A stretch of 64,000 nucleotides of DNA from Terrimicrobium sacchariphilum (GTDB taxonomy: Bacteria > Verrucomicrobiota > Verrucomicrobiia > Chthoniobacterales > Terrimicrobiaceae), in assembly GCF_001613545.1 (NCBI RefSeq), contig NZ_BDCO01000003.1, forward strand, positions 248,001 through 312,000, given 5' to 3'. Shown here one piece after another: positions 33,749 through 41,675 of this stretch (position 1 is the stretch's first letter; every line of letters begins with the position of its first letter). A program made the position numbers and the translations under genes. The notes beneath the pieces were generated by a model. It did not search any database. It had not been told where the DNA came from and saw only the letters and a program-made list of their open reading frames with translations.

Positions 33749-34899
33749 GGCAGGGTGAACTCCATTTGATCGAGCCGATACGCTTCCATGCTGCGACGAT
33801 CGAGAGTGACGCCGAGGCCCGGTGCGGTTGGGACGGGGATGGCGCTTTCAACCGGTATGAGCTGTTCCTCAATCAAGTCATCCTCGCGGAGGAGATGCCC
33901 GATGGCATCGCCCGGCAGACAGGCGGTCTGGGCGGCGGCAGAGGTATGGAGCAGGAAGGCATCGATGATGCCGAGATCGAGACCAGTGCCCTGCCAGTGA
34001 AGGAGACCATATCTGGCTGCGATGGCGGCATCAGTGAGGATCTCGCGGGCGGAAAACGGGCTGATGTTGACGTAATCGCAGGCGCCGTCCTGCGCCACGC
34101 GGTGGGGATCGGCTCGCATGCCGGAGGCTAGGGCGTGGAGGATGAGGGGCCGGCCGGTGGCGCGGCGAAATTCCCGCCACTCCACGGGATGGTAGGTAAA
34201 CGGGTCCTCGTAGGAAATGTCGGTCTCGTTCCGGAGGGAGTAGTCGATATCCAGCGCTTCGCGGAAACGGTGGAACTTTCGGTTGGGATCGATGACAATC
34301 GGCATCGTAAATCCTGCGGCGGAGCGAACGGCTCGGACGATTCCAGCTATGTCATCCTGTGGAAAGGCTTTCATTTTCAGGCTCCGAAATCCCATTTCCA
34401 CGGCGATAGCGACCTGTCTTGCTGCATCCGAAGGGGTCATACGCCCGATCCAGAACCCCATGGGCACGCGGTCGCGCCATCCTCCGCCAAGGATCTGGAA
34501 GAGGGGCAATCCGGCGCGCCTTGCGATGAGGTCCCATAGGGCGATTTCAAAGCCAAAGAAGGGAGTGCGGTCGTGGATGTGATACTCCCAGTCCGGCCCA
34601 CGATCCTGACTGTCGGCGGGAGAGAGCGCGTAGCCATCTCCGCCCGGTGGGAGCATGATCTGGGATAGGTTGATTGATCGAACGTCGCGCCCGGTCAGAT
34701 GGCGGGCGATGCGCTCGACGGCAGCGCGTCCGATACCGCGGGGAGTCTCTCCCAGGCCGGAGAGACCATCGGCGGTTTGGATCTCGAGAATCCACTTGCT
34801 GAGCGTTTTCCAGGAGCTAGTGCCGTATTGCGGGCTGTCGGTCCAGCCGGAGCGGAAGGGGACGCAGACCTCGGTTGCCAGGATGCGTGTGATCATCAT
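33745..34899 (-). CDS. Enolase-superfamily sugar acid dehydratase (mandelate racemase type)
   Basis: 384 aa from MMITRI (complement of 34897-34899), whose ATGA overlaps the upstream Gfo/Idh stop. The MR/MLE signature K-x-K is LKMKAF (K175, K177), metal ligands D204 in VIDPNRKF and E231 in YEDPF, and a His in LLHWQGTGLDLG (H301). The usual third metal ligand falls near ILHALA (H255), which is unusual. The family dehydrates aldonates or galactarates to 2-keto-3-deoxy acids. Such a product would feed SDR/FAH enzymes of the kind found elsewhere in this window. Confidence 0.85.
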   Translation of the reverse strand: MMITRILATEVCVPFRSGWTDSPQYGTSSWKTLSKWILEIQTADGLSGLGETPRGIGRAAVERIARHLTGRDVRSINLSQIMLPPGGDGYALSPADSQDRGPDWEYHIHDRTPFFGFEIALWDLIARRAGLPLFQILGGGWRDRVPMGFWIGRMTPSDAARQVAIAVEMGFRSLKMKAFPQDDIAGIVRAVRSAAGFTMPIVIDPNRKFHRFREALDIDYSLRNETDISYEDPFTYHPVEWREFRRATGRPLILHALASGMRADPHRVAQDGACDYVNISPFSAREILTDAAIAARYGLLHWQGTGLDLGIIDAFLLHTSAAAQTACLPGDAIGHLLREDDLIEEQLIPVESAIPVPTAPGLGVTLDRRSMEAYRLDQMEFTLP

Positions 34900-36137
34900 G
34901 CTGCGACGCTGGCCATCAGGCTCGGGGGAGCGGTGTGCGCTCGCAGAGCCATCAGGAGATCTGCGGACGAATACTGGCCAGGGGTGATCCTGTGAGGGCG
35001 TATGCTCCACGGTAGCCCTTGCTCGGCAAATGTCTTGCCCTCCAGGACACGTGTGAGAGCGGACTCGATGTCGGCGATGTGAAAGATGGTGTTGGGCTCC
35101 TCGGTCCAGGTCGTAACGTGGGGAGCGGGGATCGTATGGATACCGCCGGATGACGGCCACATCGCCCCGACGATGTCGAGGAAAGGCACGCAATCCTCCA
35201 GCGTGGTAAGGAAACGGACGCCGGACCGCATGGCCTGGGCGAAGTTTCGAAGATTCACATCCAGCACCACGGGGTTTTCCGAGCACGGGGCGGCTAGGGT
35301 GGAATGTACGGTGGTGCGATCGATGGAGATCGAGGCATCGCCTTTCGTGCCGATCAGGCGGATTTCCACGTTGGAGCGATGACGGCACGCATGGGTGAGG
35401 GCGATGCGGAAGTCCACGTCGTTTTGAAACTTGCCGCGCAGGCAGCAGGTGTCGTAGGACTCGATGGGCCGGGCGCGATAAAGCTCCGCCTCCAGCCAGA
35501 GGAGACCGGCGTGATCGATGGCATCGGTGTTTGCGAGGAAGCTGGAGAGATGCACGTAGTGGCTCAGAGCATTTGTTGCTGGTCCATCGAAGACCGGCTC
35601 GGGACCCATGGAGAGCTTTCCCGCCCAGTTGCTTCGCTGGTAATACCATGATGGCCGGGGCCAACTGGCCGCCACGTGGATGCTCAGGAGATCGCCGAGC
35701 GCGCCCTGCATGAGCCCCTCCTTGGAAGCGCGGATGACGGGGTGTGAGATGCCGATGAAGCCGACAGCGGTGCGGCGATGAATGTCGAGAGAGATGAGAT
35801 CCTGAAGGTCAGAGGACAGGATTACGGGAGGTTTTTCCAGATAGACAAACAAGCCGCGATTGAGTCCATCGATAGCCATTTCCTTATGCAGCGGGATCGG
35901 CGTGCAGATGATGATGGCCTCCAGTTCGGACTCCACATCGAGCATATCCCGGTAGTCCTCGTAGCAGGACACGCCTTGTTCACGCAGAGGCGCCAGCATC
36001 TCCTCATGGCGGCTGTGCGCCGGATCGGCGACGGCGAGGAGCTCGACTGTCTGGTCCTGGCGAAGTCGCTGCAAACTTCGGATGTGATTGGCGCCGAATC
36101 CACCAACCCCGACAAGACCTAGCCTGACTGGATTCAT
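34896..36137 (-). CDS. Gfo/Idh/MocA family oxidoreductase
   Basis: 413 aa. Rossmann motif LGLVGVGGFGANHIRSL (6-22), EKPPV (about 93-97) and a C-terminal domain with FDGPATNALSHYVHLSSF. It is the first gene of a minus-strand operon with the enolase-superfamily, SGNH and alpha/beta hydrolase genes. It is homologous to the decayed copy at 14540-14900. NAD(P)-dependent oxidation or reduction of a sugar is expected; the substrate is unknown. Confidence 0.87.
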   Translation of the reverse strand: MNPVRLGLVGVGGFGANHIRSLQRLRQDQTVELLAVADPAHSRHEEMLAPLREQGVSCYEDYRDMLDVESELEAIIICTPIPLHKEMAIDGLNRGLFVYLEKPPVILSSDLQDLISLDIHRRTAVGFIGISHPVIRASKEGLMQGALGDLLSIHVAASWPRPSWYYQRSNWAGKLSMGPEPVFDGPATNALSHYVHLSSFLANTDAIDHAGLLWLEAELYRARPIESYDTCCLRGKFQNDVDFRIALTHACRHRSNVEIRLIGTKGDASISIDRTTVHSTLAAPCSENPVVLDVNLRNFAQAMRSGVRFLTTLEDCVPFLDIVGAMWPSSGGIHTIPAPHVTTWTEEPNTIFHIADIESALTRVLEGKTFAEQGLPWSIRPHRITPGQYSSADLLMALRAHTAPPSLMASVAA

Positions 36138-36181
36138 GCCTTCATCTTCCGTGGCGGACGCTTATTCAGAAGTCCTCTTCG

Positions 36182-36204
36182 CTTGTCAGTTCTCCAAACT
36201 TGTC
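36182..36204. promoter_or_regulatory. Tandem CTTGTC half-sites in the GntR/Gfo-Idh divergent promoter
   Basis: CTTGTC occurs at 36182-36187 and 36199-36204, 17 bp apart in direct orientation, each matching the left arm of the 23-bp operator (GCTTGTCAG, ACTTGTCGC). Right arms are poor, so this is a degenerate site. It lies 46 bp before the regulator ATG and 45 bp before the minus-strand Gfo/Idh start. Confidence 0.35.
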
Positions 36205-36249
36205 GCTGGACATGGCGGAATCGATGAATTCTTATTCTTATCTTCACTC

Positions 36250-37326
36250 ATGGACCCGATCCCTCGCCGGTATTCTTTGGTGGCTCAAGTGGGCGATATC
36301 TTGCAGGAGGAAATCAAAACCGGATTGATGCGAGACGTGCTTCCGTCGGAGCTGGACCTGTCCCGGCGTTTCCAGGTGAGCAGACCGACGATTCGCGATG
36401 CCCTGGAGATTTTGCGAAAGGCCGGGTTGATCGAGTCCTCCCGCGGGCAGAATCATCGGATCATTCCGCAGAAAGTGAGCGTCGAGGCTCCTCGCAAGGC
36501 GGGGGGGGTGACCGTGTTGGGCTTTGCGCCGCTCGATGAGCTGTCCCCCTTTTCCCTGTCCCTGATGAGCCAGATCCAGCTGGCGGTGGGGTCCAAACAC
36601 GAGGTCCGGATCGTGTCAAACTCCAACCTCACCACTCCGGCGGCGTTGCGAGACCTGACCTCGAGGGAGAGGCAGCTGTGCTGGGTGTTGATCGGCCCGC
36701 CCGCGGATGTCCTCCACTGGTTCGAAGCCAACCGGCTGCCCTGTCTGGCCCTGGCTCCGAGCATTCGTTCCAAGGAAATCCCCATCCTAGCCATGGATAT
36801 GCAGTCTGTGATGATGCATGCCTTTTCCCTGGCCATGCAGCGGGGCTACTCGGGTCCGTATTTGCTGATCCCCGCCAATCGGCAGACATCCGAGACGGCG
36901 CGATTTTTTGCGGAAGCCCAGGCGAAGCATCCACAAAGGGATGCGGCCCTCTATTCGCATGACACGACGATGATCGGCGTACGGCGTGCCGTGGAGAAGA
37001 TCATGCGGAGCAAGAAAGGCGACGATCATCCGCCCCTGATCCTCGTGGTGCGGCCCAAGCACGCTCTCATGGCTCTCTCTGTCCTGCGGGCGCAGGATCT
37101 CAAGCCGGGCATGCACTATGGACTGATCTCTATCGGGCGGGAAAACTACATCGACTACGTGATCCCGACGATGGCCTGCTACACGATCAAGCGGCAGCGG
37201 CTCTTCAAGAAATTCCTGAGGATGCTCTCAGAGATTTTGGACAGCGGCTACACGCGGCCGGGTTTGTTTTCCGTGATCGCGGATTTTTACGAAGGAGAAA
37301 CCTTTCCCCGCCTCGGCGGTCAGTGA
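36250..37326 (+). CDS. GntR-type winged-helix regulator with LacI-like effector domain
   Basis: 358 aa from the ATG at 36250 (MDPIPRRYSLV); an upstream extension overlaps the divergent gene and is rejected. Residues about 8-75 are a GntR winged helix (DLSRRFQVSRPTIRDALEIL, then KAGLIESSRG). The rest resembles the periplasmic-binding-protein fold of LacI-type regulators (GVTVLGFAP, YLLIPANRQT, LILVVRPKHAL), as in AraR. It probably senses a sugar. It faces the Gfo/Idh-enolase operon and converges on the epimerase gene, overlapping it by 7 bp at the stops. It is the only such regulator in the middle of the window and the best local candidate for the 23-bp operator. Confidence 0.87.
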   Translation: MDPIPRRYSLVAQVGDILQEEIKTGLMRDVLPSELDLSRRFQVSRPTIRDALEILRKAGLIESSRGQNHRIIPQKVSVEAPRKAGGVTVLGFAPLDELSPFSLSLMSQIQLAVGSKHEVRIVSNSNLTTPAALRDLTSRERQLCWVLIGPPADVLHWFEANRLPCLALAPSIRSKEIPILAMDMQSVMMHAFSLAMQRGYSGPYLLIPANRQTSETARFFAEAQAKHPQRDAALYSHDTTMIGVRRAVEKIMRSKKGDDHPPLILVVRPKHALMALSVLRAQDLKPGMHYGLISIGRENYIDYVIPTMACYTIKRQRLFKKFLRMLSEILDSGYTRPGLFSVIADFYEGETFPRLGGQ

Positions 37327-38225
37327 CAGCCGGCTTCCGGCAATGCCCCGGTCCAGCCCTTAATGCGGAGCCACGATTCAAATGTGAGTTGCGGCTCCCA
37401 GCCGAGAAGTAGCCTGGCTCGGCGGATGGAGCAGACGGAGGAAAACTGTGCCGCGGTCACCGGGAGTCCCTCCCGCTGGAGGATTGCCCCTGCGCCCGGG
37501 TAGTAGCGTTCCACCACCGCCTCGGGATTCAGCAGTCCCTCGGCGAGGTCCGGCTGGCGGAACGGGGATGCTGGCGCGATGATGACAGCCTCGCCCTGGA
37601 AGCCCGAATTCTCCACGGCGAGATAGGCCGCGCGGGCGGCATCGGTCGTGGAGATGGCGAGGTTGAGAAGCTTGGGGCCGAGTGCGTCGTCGTCGAGATA
37701 GCCAAAGGCTCCCAATCGCAGAGAGATGATCGAGAGTCCGTACGCGCGGGCCATTTCCTCGCCGAGGACCTCCATGGTCCGTTTGCTAATGCTATAGGCG
37801 GTATCACCCCGGGGAGGCAGGGATTCTTCCAGGATCATCGTGCCGGAGGCGCGTTGCGTGTAGCCGCAATGAACCTGAAGCGTTGAGGAAAGGCAGATAC
37901 GTTTCAGTCCGGCGGAATGGGCGGCGGTGAGAAGCCTCCCAACCTGGGTCACGTTGATGTCGAGAAAGTCGCCGAGGCTGTGGGTTTTCAGATGAGAACC
38001 GTGAAGGCCGGAGGTGTGAATGAATCCCTCGCATCCCTGCATGAGTTCCGTCATGGCGGAGATATCGGCGGTATCGAGCTTTAGCGAGGTGACACCGGGG
38101 GGCAAAGGCTGGGAATCGGGCCAGCCCCTCCGGCTGACTCCAATGATTTCGTGGCCTCGTTCGGCGGCGAGTCGGGCGATGGCGATGCCAAAGCGGCCGT
38201 TGATTCCGGTGACAAGGATCTTCAT
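37320..38225 (-). CDS. NAD-dependent epimerase/dehydratase family protein
   Basis: 301-aa extended SDR. The nucleotide motif TGINGRFG is at 6-13; catalytic Ser in CLSSTLQ and Tyr-x3-Lys in YSISKRTMEVLGEEMAR. C-terminal residues diverge, as the family's sugar-binding half does. UDP-glucose 4-epimerase-like and uronate dehydrogenase-like enzymes share this fold, and the latter would suit sugar acid catabolism. It starts 47 bp from a 23-bp operator that it shares with the divergent PcRGLX-like gene. Confidence 0.87.
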   Translation of the reverse strand: MKILVTGINGRFGIAIARLAAERGHEIIGVSRRGWPDSQPLPPGVTSLKLDTADISAMTELMQGCEGFIHTSGLHGSHLKTHSLGDFLDINVTQVGRLLTAAHSAGLKRICLSSTLQVHCGYTQRASGTMILEESLPPRGDTAYSISKRTMEVLGEEMARAYGLSIISLRLGAFGYLDDDALGPKLLNLAISTTDAARAAYLAVENSGFQGEAVIIAPASPFRQPDLAEGLLNPEAVVERYYPGAGAILQREGLPVTAAQFSSVCSIRRARLLLGWEPQLTFESWLRIKGWTGALPEAGCH

Positions 38226-38271
38226 GTGGGGACAGGATAGTGAGAGATGGTGCTTTTCAGCAGGAGAATCA

Positions 38272-38294
38272 AGATGTCACAACGACTGACAACG
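38272..38294. promoter_or_regulatory. 23-bp palindromic operator, copy 3 (epimerase/PcRGLX-like divergent promoter)
   Basis: Left arm AGATGTCAC, 5-bp spacer, right arm CTGACAACG. TGTCA and TGACAA fall at the same positions as in the other copies, while outer bases differ. It lies 14 bp before the ATG at 38309, or 44 bp before an alternative ATG at 38339. Confidence 0.45.
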
Positions 38295-38308
38295 AGGATT
38301 GTTTCGCA

Positions 38309-41300
38309 ATGAACGCCATCATCAAGCAAGCAGGAACGATGAGACGGATTCCCCTGGTGGTGATTGGCGCGTTGGCGGGAGTGCTCGGTGCGCAGGCAGA
38401 GTTTCTCCAGCAGGTCCGCCCGGCACCGCTCACACCGACCGAGGAAGCGTCGGTCTCGGATCGATCTGGCAAGCTCAGCCAGCTTCCGCTCAAGTTCACC
38501 CCCTATGACACCCAGCGGGCGCAGATTCCGTTCCGAAGGGAGATACTGACAGACCGGCAGGTGTATTTCGCCGATGACCCGGTCGGCCAGGTGCTCATCT
38601 ATTGCCTGACGCCGCTTTCCGGGAATCCTGCGGCTGGAAAAGTGCGCTTCGAACTGAAGACCGACGGCAAGACCGTGGAACGGCAGGAGGTGACGGTCGA
38701 TCACAAGTTTTCCGCGCTCCTTCCGATCGAGAAGCTACCTGTCGGCGCTTACGAGATGACCGGGGAGTTTGAGGTGGGAGGCAATGTCTGGACGCTCCGG
38801 CCTGCGCAGTTTTCCAAGATCGCCGAACGACGGAACACCCGGCCAATTCCGGAAGGCGGCATCCCGCTGGTGCTGCAAGCTGCGCCGGAAAAAGGACGGC
38901 AGATCAGCCCGATCATTACAGGCATCCCCATTCCCCGTCACCAGGCCCAGAGTCCGGAGGAGTTCACGCTGCTGGAGAACGGCAAGCCTGTCGATGCGCA
39001 ATTCACCCAGCGGGCGACCTGGTACCCTGGACAGCAGGTAAAGTGGCTCGGACTCAGTTTTCTAGCCCGCTATCAGGATGGCCGACCAGCAGAGTATCGG
39101 GTGATCCGCAAGAATACGCCGCTGCCTCCATCCACGCTGAAGATTGCCGAGACGGACAAGGAAATCGTGGTAAGCACCGGTGAGATCACCTTTGAAATCG
39201 GCAAGGCGCCATTCACGGGCATTCGATCAGTGAAGCTCGCGGGGCAGGACAAGCCGCTCGTCCAGGGCGAGGGAGGCCCCTTTCTGATCGATGAGCGGGA
39301 GATGGTTTTTCAATCAGCCCTCGATGAGGCAGCGGAGGTGCGTATCGAGGAGCAGGGATCGGTTCGCGTGACCGTGTTGGCGACCGGATGGCTGACCAAT
39401 CCTCGAAACGAACGCCTGTGCCGGTACGAAATCCGTTTCACCGCCTGGGCAGGGCAGCCATGGATCGATGTTCACCAGCGAACCGTTCTAACCTTCAATA
39501 CGGACGAGAAAAAGCTGGCTCGGCTTGGCTTCCTCGTGCCGGTGGTTGATGCCCAAAAATGGGCGGCGGGACTGGATGCATCGACGAAGTCGGGCGAAAT
39601 CCCCGCGTTGCCCTCGCTTGACCCGAAAAAGAAACCGCCTGCAAACAGCGCTCCGGTCACGACCAAATGGATCATTCAGCCGCGACCGGATCAGGTTGCT
39701 GTGGAGGGTATATCCGGGCCTGCGATTCCGGCGAATCGGGCGGATGGATGGGTGACCGTTTCCGGCTCCCTCGGTACGACTCAGGTCAGCGTGCGAAATC
39801 TCTGGCAGTTGTTCCCCAAGGAGATCGCCTGGAGTCCCAATGCTCTCGTAATTTACCAATGGCCCGAGCACGGCCGAGTGAGTTTCACCGAAGAGGAGGA
39901 ACTCAGTGCGGATCATCTGCATCAGATTCGCTATGCCCATCAGGGCAAATATCTCGATCTGAAGTTCCCGCAGAAATACTTCGACGCGATGCGCAAGGTG
40001 TATCCGCCGATCATTGAAAATCAGGACATCAATGCGCTGTCCGGCAATGGAATGGGCATGGCGATCACGACGGATTTCCGGTTGCAGTTTGCCCAGACGA
40101 TTCCCGAGGTCGACGCAGCAGCGGCAAATCAGATGTTTGCCGCCAATCTCCATGGCATCTCCGACCCAGTCTGGAACGGTCTGAGTGAAGTCGAGGGCAG
40201 GTTTGCCGGAAAGCAAAAGGGAGTCACTGATTCCTGGGACGACTTCTGGGCGCAAGCCTTTCATGGATTTACCTCATCGGTCGACTATCTGGGTGACTAC
40301 GGGATGTGGATATGGCCCGACGTGCACAACAACTGGAGTCCCACCACACTGCGACCGCAGGCGCATCGCTGGTGGCTCAACAGCCACTACCAGAATCCCT
40401 GGGATTACAATTTCATGTATTTCCGATCGGGCGATTTTCGGAACAAGGACTGGGCCAACAATGCCTCGCAGCACTTCATGGACGTAGGAACAGTCAATTA
40501 CTCTGACGAAAGCCGCACGCTGCTCGGCAAATTGCCGGGTGCAAATTACCACGTGAAGGGATTCACGCCCTGGGGTTCTGCCCGAGAGGGCGAGGTGGTG
40601 GGCGACGACTATGTGGAGGTGGCCGCACACTTCATCAATCCCGACGCCAATCTCTTCCGCTACCTGCTCTTTGGAGACAGGAGCGGACTGAATCTCGCGA
40701 GAAATTGGTTTAAATCCCTCGGGCTGGTGACGCTGCCGACCGAGCGGAGCCGCGAGGCATGCACGACGCTGGGCGAGGTCCTCAGCTTTTATGAAAACAC
40801 CTGGGAACCCCAGGCCATCGCCTACATCCACGAACTGGCCGACGCGATGCTGAGCCGTCCCTTCTCCGAGGTGCCCGCCTTCCCTGCGCATCCGTTTTTT
40901 CACGACCGCTGGGTCATGCGGTACTGGAATCTCACGGGCGACGTACGTATTCAGCAGCCGGTGTTGGATGTCCTCAAGGTCGGAAACACGCTGAACTACA
41001 CGCACTTTGAGCTGGCCGCTCTGGCGTGGCGCTGGACTGGAGATGCCGAATATCTGAAGATGTTCCTGCCCAAGGCTGCGCCGACGTTTGGGAAGATATA
41101 CCGCAATCCTGGTGATCCACTGGATGGGTTCGGCGAACGTGTTTTCAAGCCCACGCACAGCCAGACGCAGATCGTTCCCTACTACTTGCAGGCGTTGATC
41201 GATGCGGGGCTGAAATATCCTGAGACCGAGCTAAAGCCGCCGTCGATCGCCAAGGCCACCGTACTGCCCAAACTGGACAAAATGACCAATCTGGGGCCCT

Positions 41301-41635
41301 CCACATCGCTGCTCAAGGTCGATGGCTCAGGTCCGCTGAGCTTGAAGGTGGAGGCGACCTACGATGCCAGGACCTGGGAGAAGAGAGGGACCGTCGGCAA
41401 TGTGGAGGTGTTTGACGCCCGCAACCAACTGGCGGGCAGCGCCTCGGTGCTGGCTGGCGCGAGGAGCAACAGCGCGGTCATTGACCTGGACCCTGCGAGA
41501 TTCCCGGCCCCGTGGACGCTGGTCGTGAGGGGCGCGGTACGGATCGGATGGAACGGCGGCGCTCAAACTGTGACGCTGGAACCCGCCGCGGGAGGCGACA
41601 CCGAACAGGAAGCCGATGACGCTGCGTCGGACTGA
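38309..41635 (+). CDS. Secreted PcRGLX/YetA-like protein (PL26-like), copy 1
   Basis: 1108 aa from 38309 (an in-frame ATG at 38339 gives MRRIPLVVIGALAGVLGAQA and may be the true start). A signal peptide precedes an N-terminal beta domain (to about 230), a middle RIFT-like barrel and an alpha-toroid section. The blocks GDYGMWIWPDVHNNWSP, HRWWLNSHYQNPWDYNFMY, FRSGDFRNKDWANNASQHF and MDVGTVNY are close to those of fungal exo-rhamnogalacturonan lyase PcRGLX (PL26) and Bacillus YetA. A role in cutting rhamnogalacturonan-like or other acidic glycans in the periplasm is inferred. A paralogue lies at 55656-59441; both have the 23-bp operator. Confidence 0.75.
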   Translation: MNAIIKQAGTMRRIPLVVIGALAGVLGAQAEFLQQVRPAPLTPTEEASVSDRSGKLSQLPLKFTPYDTQRAQIPFRREILTDRQVYFADDPVGQVLIYCLTPLSGNPAAGKVRFELKTDGKTVERQEVTVDHKFSALLPIEKLPVGAYEMTGEFEVGGNVWTLRPAQFSKIAERRNTRPIPEGGIPLVLQAAPEKGRQISPIITGIPIPRHQAQSPEEFTLLENGKPVDAQFTQRATWYPGQQVKWLGLSFLARYQDGRPAEYRVIRKNTPLPPSTLKIAETDKEIVVSTGEITFEIGKAPFTGIRSVKLAGQDKPLVQGEGGPFLIDEREMVFQSALDEAAEVRIEEQGSVRVTVLATGWLTNPRNERLCRYEIRFTAWAGQPWIDVHQRTVLTFNTDEKKLARLGFLVPVVDAQKWAAGLDASTKSGEIPALPSLDPKKKPPANSAPVTTKWIIQPRPDQVAVEGISGPAIPANRADGWVTVSGSLGTTQVSVRNLWQLFPKEIAWSPNALVIYQWPEHGRVSFTEEEELSADHLHQIRYAHQGKYLDLKFPQKYFDAMRKVYPPIIENQDINALSGNGMGMAITTDFRLQFAQTIPEVDAAAANQMFAANLHGISDPVWNGLSEVEGRFAGKQKGVTDSWDDFWAQAFHGFTSSVDYLGDYGMWIWPDVHNNWSPTTLRPQAHRWWLNSHYQNPWDYNFMYFRSGDFRNKDWANNASQHFMDVGTVNYSDESRTLLGKLPGANYHVKGFTPWGSAREGEVVGDDYVEVAAHFINPDANLFRYLLFGDRSGLNLARNWFKSLGLVTLPTERSREACTTLGEVLSFYENTWEPQAIAYIHELADAMLSRPFSEVPAFPAHPFFHDRWVMRYWNLTGDVRIQQPVLDVLKVGNTLNYTHFELAALAWRWTGDAEYLKMFLPKAAPTFGKIYRNPGDPLDGFGERVFKPTHSQTQIVPYYLQALIDAGLKYPETELKPPSIAKATVLPKLDKMTNLGPSTSLLKVDGSGPLSLKVEATYDARTWEKRGTVGNVEVFDARNQLAGSASVLAGARSNSAVIDLDPARFPAPWTLVVRGAVRIGWNGGAQTVTLEPAAGGDTEQEADDAASD

Positions 41636-41636
41636 T

Positions 41637-41665
41637 CGGAGCGCCGGACTCCTGCCAGCGCTCCG
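41637..41665. terminator. Convergent hairpin terminator
   Basis: Perfect 8-bp arms CGGAGCGC (41637-41644) and GCGCTCCG (41658-41665) with a 13-nt loop, between the convergent PcRGLX-like and heparinase-like genes. Confidence 0.6.
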
Positions 41666-41675
41666 GATGGAGAAA

